Both the position numbers and the translations under genes were made by a program. This document shows, piece after piece, positions 44,704-56,600 of a stretch of 64,000 nucleotides of DNA (position 1 is its first letter; each line of letters begins with the position of its first letter). The notes beneath the pieces are model-generated. The model had not been told where the DNA came from. It worked only from the letters and a program-made list of their open reading frames with translations, and did no database searches. The DNA lies in the NCBI GenBank assembly GCA_033980235.1, contig CM067067.1:4287289-4351288 (forward strand), given 5' to 3'. Source of the stretch: Diadema setosum. Its lineage: Eukaryota; Echinodermata; Echinoidea; Diadematoida; Diadematidae.

Positions 44704-46739
44704 GGAAAGTTTTCCGAAAACGTTCTGTTCTAACACGTATCTGACGTGCTCGACCAGACTCATTTAAAATCACTAGAGGATTTAGTGGGTGTAGAGAATC
44801 CTTCAATAATTTTTGAAAGTGAGACAGAAGCCGTTCATCTGCCAAATTACTGAGACATTCTACATCTTCACCTATTATTTTCCCTGCAGTCCTTGTAATC
44901 CTCTCAAGCCTTAACTTATCCTGTACCCTCAGAGAGTTAAACCAGATGACACAACAATATGTGATCACAGATTGAATTACTGAGCTGTAAAACAGTCTCA
45001 TGATATCTCTACTCACATTGAACTTGTTCATTTTCCTAAGAAAATACAGCCTTTGACTTGCCTTTGAGTATGTTTTCCTAACATGTGTTCCCCATGACAG
45101 TTCATTGTCAATATGAACTCCTAAGTATTTATATTCTGTAACGATATCAACATTCTCACCATGTACACTTAAAGGAATAATACCATTTCTCTGTCTCCTA
45201 AAATCCAGAATCATTTCTTTTGTTTTTTCCACATTAAGGACCAGATTGTTATTTTGACACCAATTTACAAACTTAGTGACTTCATGCCTGTATGAATTTT
45301 CATCATTCTCACGAATAAGGCCTGTGACAACTGTATCATCAGCATATTTTATGATAACACAGGATTCATTTTGTGTGTTACAATCATTAGTATATAAGCT
45401 GAACAAAAAAGGGGGATAGAACACACCCTTGTGGAACTCCTACCCTTGTGATAATTGTATCTGAAAGTGTGCCATTTATTTTTACCCTTTGTTCCCTGTC
45501 TACCAAAAAGTTGAAAATCCATGAACACAACACAGAATGAATTCCCATAACCTGAAGTTTATGTTTAAGACGATATGGATCAATAGTATTAAAAGCTGAA
45601 GAAAAATCCGCAAACAAAACACGAACATAAGTTTTGGGCTTATCTAAATGTTCACAAACCTTATGCCATAGGGTCATGATAGCATCTTCTACACCTTTGT
45701 TTGCCTGGTAAGCAAACTGAAAAGGATCACTCTTCACCTGAGATACAAGTGCATTCCTAACAAGTTTTTCAAAACATTTCATGATTACTGGTGTGAGAGC
45801 AATGGGTCTAAAATCATTATGGTGAACAGGGTTAGGAATCTTCGATATTGGTATAATATGAGACAATTTCCATGATCTAGGAGGATGCATAGAATCAAAT
45901 GACCACTGAAACAACTTTTGAAATACACTGGCCAATTCATTGCAACACAGTTTCAGAGTTCTTCCCGTCAAACCATCAGGGCCAGTGCCCTTCCTTGAGT
46001 TAATTGATTTCAACATCTTCTAGACGAATTAATGATCGGTTTTCATTTACGGAAGCCAAAAATGAGGAAGATTGTGTGTCCACACTATCTAATTCAACAG
46101 GAATATCAGTAGATGACATTTCCTTCTCAAACCTTGCAAAGAAAACATTGAGTTCATTTGCATATACTGAAACACTAACATTGTCTGGGACTCGAAAAGT
46201 TCTTTCTTTATTTTCCATACCAGTAACTGACTTGACTCCTTTCCAAGCATCCTTAACATTTCCAGTTTTAAACAAATCCTCTATTTTTTCCCATATTCTT
46301 TCTTACAACCTTTAATCAACTCATTAATTTCATGCTGGATTCTGCGCTTCTCTAAAGTATCATTCCTAGCAAAGGCAGCATGCTTCTGATTAAGAAGAGC
46401 ACGAATTTCTTTGCTGAGCCAGGGCTTGCTGTTTGGATAAAGCTTGATGGTATATTCCGGTATAATGATATTCTCACAGAATCTAATGTAGTCAGTAATA
46501 GCCTCTGTTGCCTCATCCAAGCTATGATCCTCGAAGAAGACATCCCAGTCGGTGCACGAAAGACAGGCGCGAAGGGTTTCGATTGCATTGTCAGTCCATC
46601 TCCGTACTGTCTTTACTGCTGGTTTACTTTGCTTTAACTTTTGTCTATATTTAGGAATAAGAGAAACCATGTTATGGTCCGAGGCTCCTAAACTAGGTCT
46701 TATGCGAGCCTTATAACCATCATTGACTGAAATTACCAA
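44660..46739 (-). pseudogene. Reverse transcriptase of the retrotransposon, frameshifted
   Basis: Frames 46739-46281, 46275-46000, 46016-45387 and 45424-44660 cover one protein. Seen in order: end of the APE-type endonuclease (SDHN), then RT motifs GTGPDGL, NDFRPIAL, FADFSSAFNTI, PQGCVLSP, the catalytic YADD, a downstream YKYLGVHID, and the C-terminal LPCAIHLFNSLQ region. Breaks occur near 46278, near 46008 and at a C/T homopolymer around 45405-45425. The 5' part (rest of the endonuclease and any ORF1) is missing, so the copy is dead. The motif set is typical of L2/CR1/jockey-clade LINEs. Confidence 0.85.
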
Positions 46740-46742
46740 CCA

Positions 46743-46980
46743 TGAATATCACATGTTTACATTATATACTTTCCAAAGACAACTAAGTGATAGAAGCACC
46801 TCGGCACAATCATATTCTTGGTATCTGTCAATCAATATCACAAGAATGAATCCATCCATCAAATGATAATGTATGTAGCAAAGAAATCTTCACTGAACCC
46901 TCAGTTGTACCACATTCTTTGCTCTTTACTGGGTCGTCCTAGGGTTAGACATAGAAAGGGTATGAATCGATAGACTAGTC
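46743..46980. other. Intergenic spacer between LINE and promoter
   Basis: No feature seen. Confidence 0.5.
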
Positions 46981-47180
46981 ATTGTAACGTCACGCGCAGG
47001 CTCGGGGACTAGCGCCTCTATTGGCCATAAGTTTCATTGTTACGTCATTTGTACGCAACCTGTTCTGCATCGAACAGCTGACAACGCGCTCCCATTGGTC
47101 GCAAGTTGGATTGTGACGTATCTCCATTGTCTAATCTTGCGCGCTGCTGCATGTGTTTGCGTTGCTATGCGTGCCTTCGC
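46981..47180 (+). promoter_or_regulatory. Candidate promoter of the coiled-coil kinase gene
   Basis: CpG-richer than its surroundings and just upstream of the presumed first exon. It holds three TGACGT-type sites (inverse at 46985-46992 and 47040-47047, forward at 47114-47121), two ATTGG boxes (47020-47024, 47094-47098; inverted CCAAT) and a GTTGCTATG (47161-47169) resembling an RFX half-site. No TATA box. Site names follow consensus matching only. Confidence 0.45.
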
Positions 47181-47302
47181 AACCCCCCGGCACATTTTAC
47201 AGAGGATATACCATTTTGTAAAGACGTGTTAGCATATCCGGAAAGTTCTGTAATTTCATCGAGCTTTTCAATTGATTATTGAGAAGTTCATCAACGTTCG
47301 AG
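47181..47302 (+). other. Presumed 5'UTR exon of the coiled-coil kinase gene
   Basis: Ends at the donor TCGAG|GTAGGA (47302/47303). The next exon begins one base before the start codon, so an untranslated first exon is needed. The left boundary is a guess. Confidence 0.4.
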
Positions 47303-47498
47303 GTAGGAGTTCCATGTTTGAGAAATATTTGAGTAACAATAGGCCATGAATCTCAATTCAATATGATTTATATCGGTATATGAATAGCGTTAGGTGCACG
47401 GTCAAATAGAGGTGTTGGTCATCGGGATTGGTGTTTACATACAGTCAGCTTAATATAGATATACTTAATGTTCACATAACTTTCGTTATCTTGCGCAG
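47303..47498 (+). other. Intron before the start-codon exon
   Basis: GTAGGA...ttatcttgcgcag. No feature inside. Confidence 0.4.
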
Positions 47499-47499
47499 A

Positions 47500-47649
47500 A
47501 TGAGTATCGGACTCAGCACTAAGACCACACTGCCTCCCTTGGGAGGGGGGCCGATGGCCCGGGCACACAGTCAGCAGATGCCCGCCTTGAAGGAGCCGGC
47601 AGTACCACGGTCTGTAGACACATTCAAGACCAAGAAAATCCGAAAGGAG
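47500..47649 (+). CDS. Kinase gene coding exon 1 (residues 1-50)
   Basis: Start ATG at 47500, two bases after the acceptor ttgcgcag; the frame upstream of the acceptor is open but intronic. Pro/Gly-rich then basic (ends KTKKIRKE). Donor GAG|GTGAGA. Confidence 0.8.
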
Positions 47650-50600
47650 GTGAGAAAGACAGACAAAACACAACAAACAAAGAAAGGAAACCAATAACAT
47701 AGTAGACGACAGATGAGAATATCCTCAAAGGGATAATATAGTTTTGGTTGAGATGAGCTTCAGGTTTCCAACTTTTTGTGTGAAATGATGAGAAACCTCT
47801 AATGAAATATGAAAGAGCATACAATTCTAAGAGGCATTCAAAGTTTATTTGATGAAAATAGGTTTTGAAATGACTGAGATATCCAGAAACAAAGAAATCC
47901 TAATAAAAGGTGGGACCCACCTATTATCAGGACCACTTTATTTCACATTCTTTTTTGATATCTCAGCCATTTCAAAATCTTTAGATTCCTCTTAGACTTA
48001 CATGTTATTTGATATTTCATAAATGGTGTCTAATCATCTCACAAAAAAATAAAGTATGAATCCTTCATCTCAACCAAAACCATACCATCCCTTTGATACA
48101 AAATCACAATGAATAAATGATGAATGAATTGAAATAATTCTGCAAAACGTGACTCAAAAGAAATAAGAGATGAACTGAGGGTGAAGCTTTGAGTATTTAC
48201 TGACAAGACGATAATGTGAAATAAGAGACACGAAGCCGGCGGAGTCAAGTGAGGAGGCTGGCGAAACTTGAAGATTTCTCCCATTTTGTAAGCTTCCTAA
48301 TGGGTCTCTTAGAAAAGTAAAACTTTAATCACAACCCATCTAAATCCTTGATTGGCGTATTAGCGATACCATCCCAGTAATTGAAATGAAGATGACTATA
48401 TATGTTCGAAAATCATTTATCTACTCAGGGATGTCAAATGGCCACTAACTTTTCAAAAGAAGGAGGCACATAAAAACTGTGCTATGAAAGTGACAGCATT
48501 CTCAATTCACAATGATAACAATTGCAAAATAAAAAACAACAACAACAACAAACAAATAATGAAACCTCAAGTTCCCCTTAAAAAAGAATATGTCATGAAA
48601 AGACATTCATTATCTCAGAATAAGTAAAGATAGTACGTGCAAGAAGAAAGTAATATGAAATGGAATACGCAAATGTTCAAAAAATACGAGAAATGTTAGG
48701 ATTCACATTGCAACAAATGAGTAGATCTCAAAGGGGAATACTTGTGGTCAAGCATATTGTCAAGAGACCATTTTTCCCAGATAGTTTTAGAAAATTTATT
48801 TCAAAGATGAGAGAGAGCATATTAGAATTTTATAAAATTAATGTTTTAGCAAAATATGGTGAGGTTTTTGAACATAACTGCACATCTCCGACTCCGTCTT
48901 TGTCTACTGCTGTACACATCCCAATCCCATGCAATTTAAGTTTCTCTGTGTCAAGGTCAACAACGGTCATTGGCGGTATTTGTATCAGAAACCAATCAAT
49001 CTACCAATATCAATGGCATTCGTTGTTGACTTCCTAGGACGTTCAGATACTGCTGAAATTCCTCCGGGAAACCTGCGATCTTGGCCTAACCACCACCCCG
49101 GCCGACACGGTCTGCAAGCTGCAGCACAGGATGACAGCCGCAGACTCCAAGATCAAGCGGATGAAACAACAACTTCGGGTAAGATTATTGCTACATAGTA
49201 TACAAGTTCATTATATTTCACCCAAGATGATTATATTTTATAGGATCTCTTTGGGAACGAGGCCTATATTTGGAAGTATATGTAGCGGATGTACTAATCA
49301 GCATGATGCAAAGACACATGAACCTCAACTGGTTATGAAAGTGAACTGAATGGGGTGAATATTTTCGCCTTCTAATCAAAATGATGTTTCTTTTTTTTCC
49401 GTCTGCCTAGCAATATTTCTTAAGGGTAGCAGTCATTTATGCTCTTGCACGCTACCTGATGCCAGTAAATTTTTATCTGAACGCGATGACGGCGTTTTTA
49501 AAATCCCCCAAGCTTGAAGACTTAAGCTAAACCACCCTCAGAGTTAGCAGTTGCAACTATTATAATAAGTGTATTAAATCCATGTATGGACTGTGTGACT
49601 GCCAACAAATAAAAACCAGGAGTTCGCGAACTTAAGTTTGGTGAAGCCTTGTTTTGTGAGGTACTCAGTAATATCATACTTTCACTGCTTATCCCACAAC
49701 TTTCTTTGAAGGATCACAACGTTCTCTTGTTTGCCGCACAAGAGGCACTCGACCTGGGTCCGGAAGTAAATCCTGTACAGGTTAGCCACGCCCTCAAAAG
49801 TCACATGAAGACTTTACGTTTTCTCCGCCCGAAGACTTCCACCAAGGTAACTCGCTATAATGAAAATGAGACACCATCAAATCGATCACCACAGTGGCCA
49901 TTAACGTTCATTTCTTATACATCCACTAGCTTATAGTTACCACTTTCTAGATGACACCATTATTGTTCAGAGCACCGAGAATCAACTTTTATCTTCGTTA
50001 ATTTCCAATAAACAATATCAAAACAAGATTATTTGTCACTCTTTGAAATGCATCAGCCATAAATGAATTCCATCTTTCCCTTTCTCCATTGATACCTTAA
50101 ACTGAATGTGTTGCCAGGGTGAAGACAAACTTCTTCACGTTTGCAAGGAGATAGCCGGCGTCTCGGGCCACCACTCTCCGGAGGGCATCGCTAACTTCCT
50201 CCGCTCCAGCTGGAGCAAGAAGCAGCTCGCCATCTCACGTCTCCAGGCAACCATTCAGGTATACAGATTATAGAGCAAGATGGTCTGACCGTTGAGATGG
50301 AGGTGGTGAATACAGAATTAAAGGACAAGTTCACCCAAATACAATACATGTGTGGATTGAGTGAAAGCAACAATTTAGTAGAATCAATCAGCGAAGTTTG
50401 AGGAAAATCATGCAATCCGTCCAAAAGTTAAGAATTTTTGAAGTTTCAGTGCCAAACTATCAGAACTATCAGGAAAGAGTCACAAGTGAATATACAGTGA
50501 AATGCAACATTCCTAGGGACTTGCAAGTATAAATTTAGGATGTATATGTCACAAAATATGTCATAAAATTAATGTCAGATATATTATTAATGGAAAAGCT

Positions 50601-53600
50601 AAATATAAATCAACCACAATTGTATATCTATGTAAACAACGGAAAAGTTTAAAACTTGTTCAAAGTTGTGATAATGTCTTCATTTGTTTATACTTCATAC
50701 CATTATTTGCAGAAACTTAGAGAAGATCTATCTCAAGTAGAAAAGGACTCGAGACCTCAGCAAGAGTCACTGATGGTAAGAGCGTCTTTAGTGTCTTTTT
50801 GCGCTAAAGTTCATGTGAATACCAGTCATCAATCATTACTGCAAATTTTCGTACCCTCTGGCACGTCCTTTGTTCCCATGGTCGATAAACTGCACAAACA
50901 CGCCACAATATTCCTTCGTACTCTAATTATCAACACTTGCATCACTTGTATCACTTTTGATGGCGTGGACAAATAGAATAGTTTCAGGAACAGTGGGTTT
51001 GAGCACATGCGCATGATGAACGATACTTTTACGTCTAACATACCTAAATAGAGAAGCTCACAGTCATAAACTCGAATTTACCGTCAACGAGTTAGTCTTG
51101 TAATCACGTGATCTATCTTACCTGCAGCACCCGGCTGAGGCCACGGTGGTTGGTACAGCCGATGGACAGAGCTGGTCTGTGATCAGAGACCTCGAGCACA
51201 CCTGCAGAGCGCTGAAAGCCGACATCGACAGCCTCAATGATATCGTCAAGACCAAAGATAATCTCATAAAGGTACCCTCAGTCTAGCAAAACGAAATTAA
51301 AGGACAAATGGTTTTTCGTGACTACAAAATTAATGCTTGAAGCTTCAAACTATACCATACCTTTAAACAGGCACACTTTACTATCAAAGCTACTTCAACT
51401 GTGATAAGCAGACGTGATAACATCCCATATTCACCCTAACCTATGTAATACGTGGCTAAAGTTTTGCTTTGATGTACTTAGTATAAAATTTTGTGTCTTT
51501 TTTCTCTATTTTGTCGCCTCGAGATTTTGAAACTTCTGACATACCAACATAAAGAAATAAGTCTTTCATTAAGTTTCATGATCTGTGCCATGATGACGCC
51601 AACGCATTCGATAATGGTATGCTCAACTGTCTCTTAAAATGTCATGATTAATCATGTTCATTATTGTCATTTTTACAAAGGATCTTGAGTTTCGTGAGAA
51701 AGATCAGAGCAAACGCATCCACGAGTTGCAGAGCGAGACCGCCGATCTCAAAACCACGGTCCTGGATCTGACTCATTACCTCGAGGTGACCTTTTTACCG
51801 TCTTTCTAGCATTATCTAATTCTTCAAACTGCTTTGTGTTTTTCAGAGCAACGTTTGATAGAAGATCAGGGAATTTTCAAACTTTATGTTCCATCGGATT
51901 GACAATACACAAGTACTTGTGAATATTTTAGCAGTGCTTTTTTTCAGTTGATTTCCTGTCTTAACAATTCATGTACTCCAGAATCTAGTCTGACTGGGTA
52001 TAATTCAAAATGTGTAATCAAGTATCCCGAACAAAATCCCTCCAAAACAACAACAACAACAACAAAAATGAAAGATGTTATGTAGACGGTTGGAATTATA
52101 CTGAATTATGGATATTCATTTTATCTGATTTAGCAAAGAGCAAAGCTTTGTAAGGAAACAATCATATTGCGCAAACTTTCATAACAATGTTTGTGCGTTC
52201 TACTGTTTGCAACATTTCTTAGCAGACTTAACAAGATGTCAATGTGAGAACAGTTAGTGTTGACATTTATAGTCGTCAACTTGTTTGGTCATTATTTTTG
52301 CCGTTTTCCTTGGTCTTTGGCTATGTATCGTGATAGGAAGCTCGGAATCAACAGCAGGAGGATGCTAACAACCGGATCTCAGAGCTTCACGTCAAAGGTG
52401 TTGACCTCGAGAAGACCAATGTCAAGTTGTCGAACGAGATCGAGGTTAGTGAAAACTTTATAGCAAACAGACAAAAACACACACAAAAAAAAAATATTAT
52501 TCCGCTCATGGCCATTGTGATTCAGGTTTGGATCTCTGATGTCACAATCTCCATTCCATGCCAACTAAATACCTTGAATCCTGAACATAGAAATTTACAC
52601 TCTATAATATTTTGTTTCTGTCAATGTAACCCTTTCTTTTTCTGGAGAGATCCACATAAAAATATTGTGCAAAAATGAGTCTCTGTAACCGGGGGTTAGG
52701 AGACAGATGTATAAACGCACGTAAACGCGGCGGACGAACTGAGATATGTTGCTTATTGTTCTTTTTGTATATGATGTAAGTTCTCCGCCCAACATTTCCT
52801 TTTGTTTGAAGAGAAAAATGGAAATAGCGGAGGTTGAGTTTGTCAGTAGTAATGTGACCTTGATCTCTACTGTCTACGCTCTTATCCCCAGGATCTCCTG
52901 CAGCGTTACGAGGAGGCTGGTCAGATCGTCGAAGACCTCAACAACCAACTGGAGGAGAGCAGACTGGAGAATGACGAGCTCGTCAACGAAATCGAGGTGA
53001 GGTGGGACTTGGAAGTTCAGCAAAACATTCAGACTGAACAACGGTAATCGCGTAACACTGATTCTTAGAGGATGATGCACTCAAGAGGAGTTTACCCTCG
53101 TGTAACCATGGTAACAGAGTAGTTTCGAAGGTATGCAGTGACACGAAAGTCAAAGATCGATAAATACTTGAGCGACATCTACTGTAGGTCTACTGTAGGA
53201 GGGAGAGAGAGAGAGGAAGAAGGTGGAAACTATCTCGAAATTGCCCTCTTGGTCCTTCGTCAAGACTCCTGCGTGGTATTGGTCGTTTGTTTCATAATCT
53301 CATCATGAAAGATTGACATATTTTGAATTGGTTGATGTTCATGAACATATAATTATTATATGATGCGTCCTGTACAGAATCACCGAATGTGTGTGAAATT
53401 TAATGAGATGCGAGACCAGTATACCTTGCATTAAAAAGGTAAGTCCTACCCTAACTGCGACAGCCGCCACACGTATACACTGCGTGTGGCGGCTGCGCCG
53501 TGCTCCCATTCATATCTTCATGTTGAACAAACGGGTGCCTTTGCGGCGCTATATTTCCTTAATTTTTCAACAGAAACTACTAGGAATACTTACATGGGTC

Positions 53601-56600
53601 GATGAAACCTAAATGACTATCATCGGCGACTGTTTGATGCATTTCATTGCTTGTGATGCACAAAATGATGTCTTATAAGCAGCTCACCGATGTTCACAGA
53701 ATTCACAATCACTTGCACTTAGCGCACAGAATACTTGAACGAACATAAGCGAAACTGCGGGGAAGCCGCCAGGACCGCGCCTGGCGGCGCGGTCTCCGGG
53801 GCTAGTCCTACCCGTGCGATATCATCTTAAACTGACCACGACGGCCTTAGTCAACAACCAGAAGACGAAATTTGGAATTATTCATCAATATTTACACTCT
53901 CATGAGTTTAGTTATATTCATCCGAATTCACCAAAAACTTTCACTCATCCATGTCATCTGTTGTTTTTCTTTCATTACCTTCATTTTAAATGCATCTATT
54001 TTCCGCAAGCAAATATCTACCAAATAATCTTTTGGTCATTTTACCAATCATAATTACATCCATATCATACAACTCTCCTCTACAGCATCTGCGGACCAGC
54101 GAAAACAAGGCGGAAGAGGGTGCCATGAAATTTGAAGACGAAGTCGCAGACTCGCTGCAATCGAGCAACAACCTCGAGTTCGAACTGGAGGTAAAGTCAG
54201 GTCACATGATCCAACGAGACATCGGTCGCCATGTTCTGCGACATGGTTCAATACAAATCAACGTATTTATAGCCATTAACACTGTATTCATTTCATTTTA
54301 TCAGCAGTTAGCCAGGATATGGTAGTCAGAGTTCTCATTCAATCGACCAATTTATAATCTCATAAATGTGCTTGTCCAATCATGTGTTCAATGAACTTAC
54401 AATATCCTTCAAATTCATGAAATTCTTCCGTCGAGATGTTTTCATTGCAACTGATTGTCAATCAGTTGCAATGAACTTACAGTACTCCTACTCAAAATGA
54501 TCCGTCTATTAGAGTTTAGGAGCCAGGTTCTTGGATAGTGTCCTGCTGTTGGACACTTCGGTTAGACGCGCTTTTACATGAAAATGTGGGAAGATAGCAA
54601 TATAATCACAATGAACTGCAAACTCTGCGCTTCTTCCTATTATGTCTTCTTATATCAAATTCTGAGGCCTCGTATTGTAAGTCACTTATAAGTAATATCG
54701 ATGGATATGGATTAAGATAAACATTCCTTAAGACCGTCATAAACTTACGAGCCACAGTACTGGAAACCTGTCTGACCTGATTTCGATTTCCTTTTTTTTT
54801 TTTTATTCTTACCCAGATCCTCAAAGAGACAAATCCAAGGACTGCTGAACAGGTGTCGAACTTGGAGAAAAAGTTGACAGACCTCCGGCAAGCCAACTCA
54901 AATAGCGAGTCCCAACTAAAGGTTAGACTTTTCACACTTTGGAGTAAAACCCATTCGTCATTAACGTGTCTTTAGATCACTCAGTGGGAGAGACAAGAAT
55001 GTATTCCTTCATTCCTTGGACGCAAAATCATTAAAATGAAGAAGTTTTGGAACGAGAATTTAGCAGAACCAACACTCATGTTTATAAATTATGTAGGCAA
55101 TCTAGCAGAACCAACGCAGATGTTTATCTTTATTGTTTGCGATGTAAAAGATTTTGTTTGTTTGCATTTACTCTTTATTTCTTCATTTTGCATGTTTACA
55201 GACGATGTGCCAAGATAAGATCATGGCAGAGCAGCGGATTCTAGAACTGGGCGATGCTGTTGTCGATTTGCAGAAGCAGAAAGCGAGTCTTGAGTCGCAA
55301 TTTCAGGTGTGCATGTGTATGAAACTCTTTACTTGCTCTGTAATTGTTGATTTTCATCTAATCAGGCTTTTTTTTCCTTCCAAAGGAAATGGAAACGAAG
55401 TTGGCTGCTGCCACCCGTCAGACTGAGAGTCTTGAAATGGACATTTTTACTTTGAAGGAAGGTAGGGATGTCGTCATCGAACAACATCAAATGAGCTGTA
55501 AGGAAGTGCAGGTACTGACTGATGGGATCGAAAAAGAACACCTTTTTAACATTCGTTTGTGAATGCTGGATGACAGAACGTGTTGACGAGATATGATTAG
55601 ACAAGCGGCAATCAAAGACAGACAGACAGATTAATTAGCAGAAAGATACATGAATATTAACACCATTGAATGGAGTTTTAAATATCTGATGATATAAGAT
55701 ATTAACACACAAACACCCATGCGCTTTCTCGAAGAGTAACTCAAAAAATCACAATAAGATTGGTAATCCATCCTCAATCCACAGGAGCTTGAACACAAGG
55801 CCGCATCGAGGGCTCAAGAAAACGAGGAACTGCAGAACGCAATTGACAACTTTATTCGAGAGAGGGCGCTACTCTCCGAGCAACTCGAAAGCAGTCGGGC
55901 AGAAGTTCACGTAAGTCTGTATTTATCCTTTTCACATTGTAAATGTCACTTTTGTAAATTCTACAAATTATTAATGTGCAAGCTTTATCTTAATTTGATA
56001 TTGATAAGATATGGTTCAGCAAGCAATTCATTGCCTTTTTCACGCGTAATAAAGAGTGCACTTTGCATACATATCACTTTTCCTTTATATTTATGACGAT
56101 AAGATTGCAGAAACAGTCATGTAAGATGAAACTGAGCAAGAATATTGCCCTTGTTGGCAGCATGGTTATGCCATGGTGTCATGTTGTTTGCCATGGTGTC
56201 ATGTTGTTTCAACTCCATCAATTAGTGTGAAAATGCAGAAGGTACAAGGAGGGTGATATCATCGCCTAGAACATTGATTCTGTCATGCAATGTTACAACA
56301 AAAGCGTTTATGTCTACGGTTCTTGTGAAGGCTAAGCCGTGATTTCGTCGTTACCTTCTTCACAGGACGGCAATGCCAAATTGCATGGCATCGTGCAATT
56401 CTCCGAAAAGCTGAAGGCCCAAATTGCTGAAATGGAGATAGAGCGAGAGGGACTCCAGAAGCAACTCCGAGACGAGAAGCGGGGTCGTCTGGTATGCTAC
56501 TTCCCAAAAATACTGACCGAAATCAACTTCAGTTCTTCATACGATATCGTAATTATCATGTGACCGTGATGCTGATTTTAGATTTTTGCTCTGGATTGAT

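Larger units (their letters stand above)
43101..46742 (-). mobile_element. 5'-truncated non-LTR retrotransposon (L2/CR1/jockey-like)
   Basis: Minus-strand element. It starts inside the endonuclease domain (a GASDHN motif near 46680, then a W-x-S/C-region), continues through reverse transcriptase and ends in a long purine-rich 3' region with a TATCTG tandem tail (43101-43127, read on the minus strand). The coding part is broken into four frames. The 3' region contains a ~380-410-bp internal duplication and a 27-bp tandem repeat. Target duplications were not identified. It lies between the two protein genes. Confidence 0.85.

Noticed and set aside
48660..49037. 125-codon frame in the first coding intron, in frame with the next exon
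   Set aside because: It stops exactly at the TAG of the splice acceptor, so it cannot extend the exon; AT-rich, no recognisable protein.
52427..52678. Frames overlapping kinase-gene exons in other phases
   Set aside because: Shadows of the real exon at 52337-52444.
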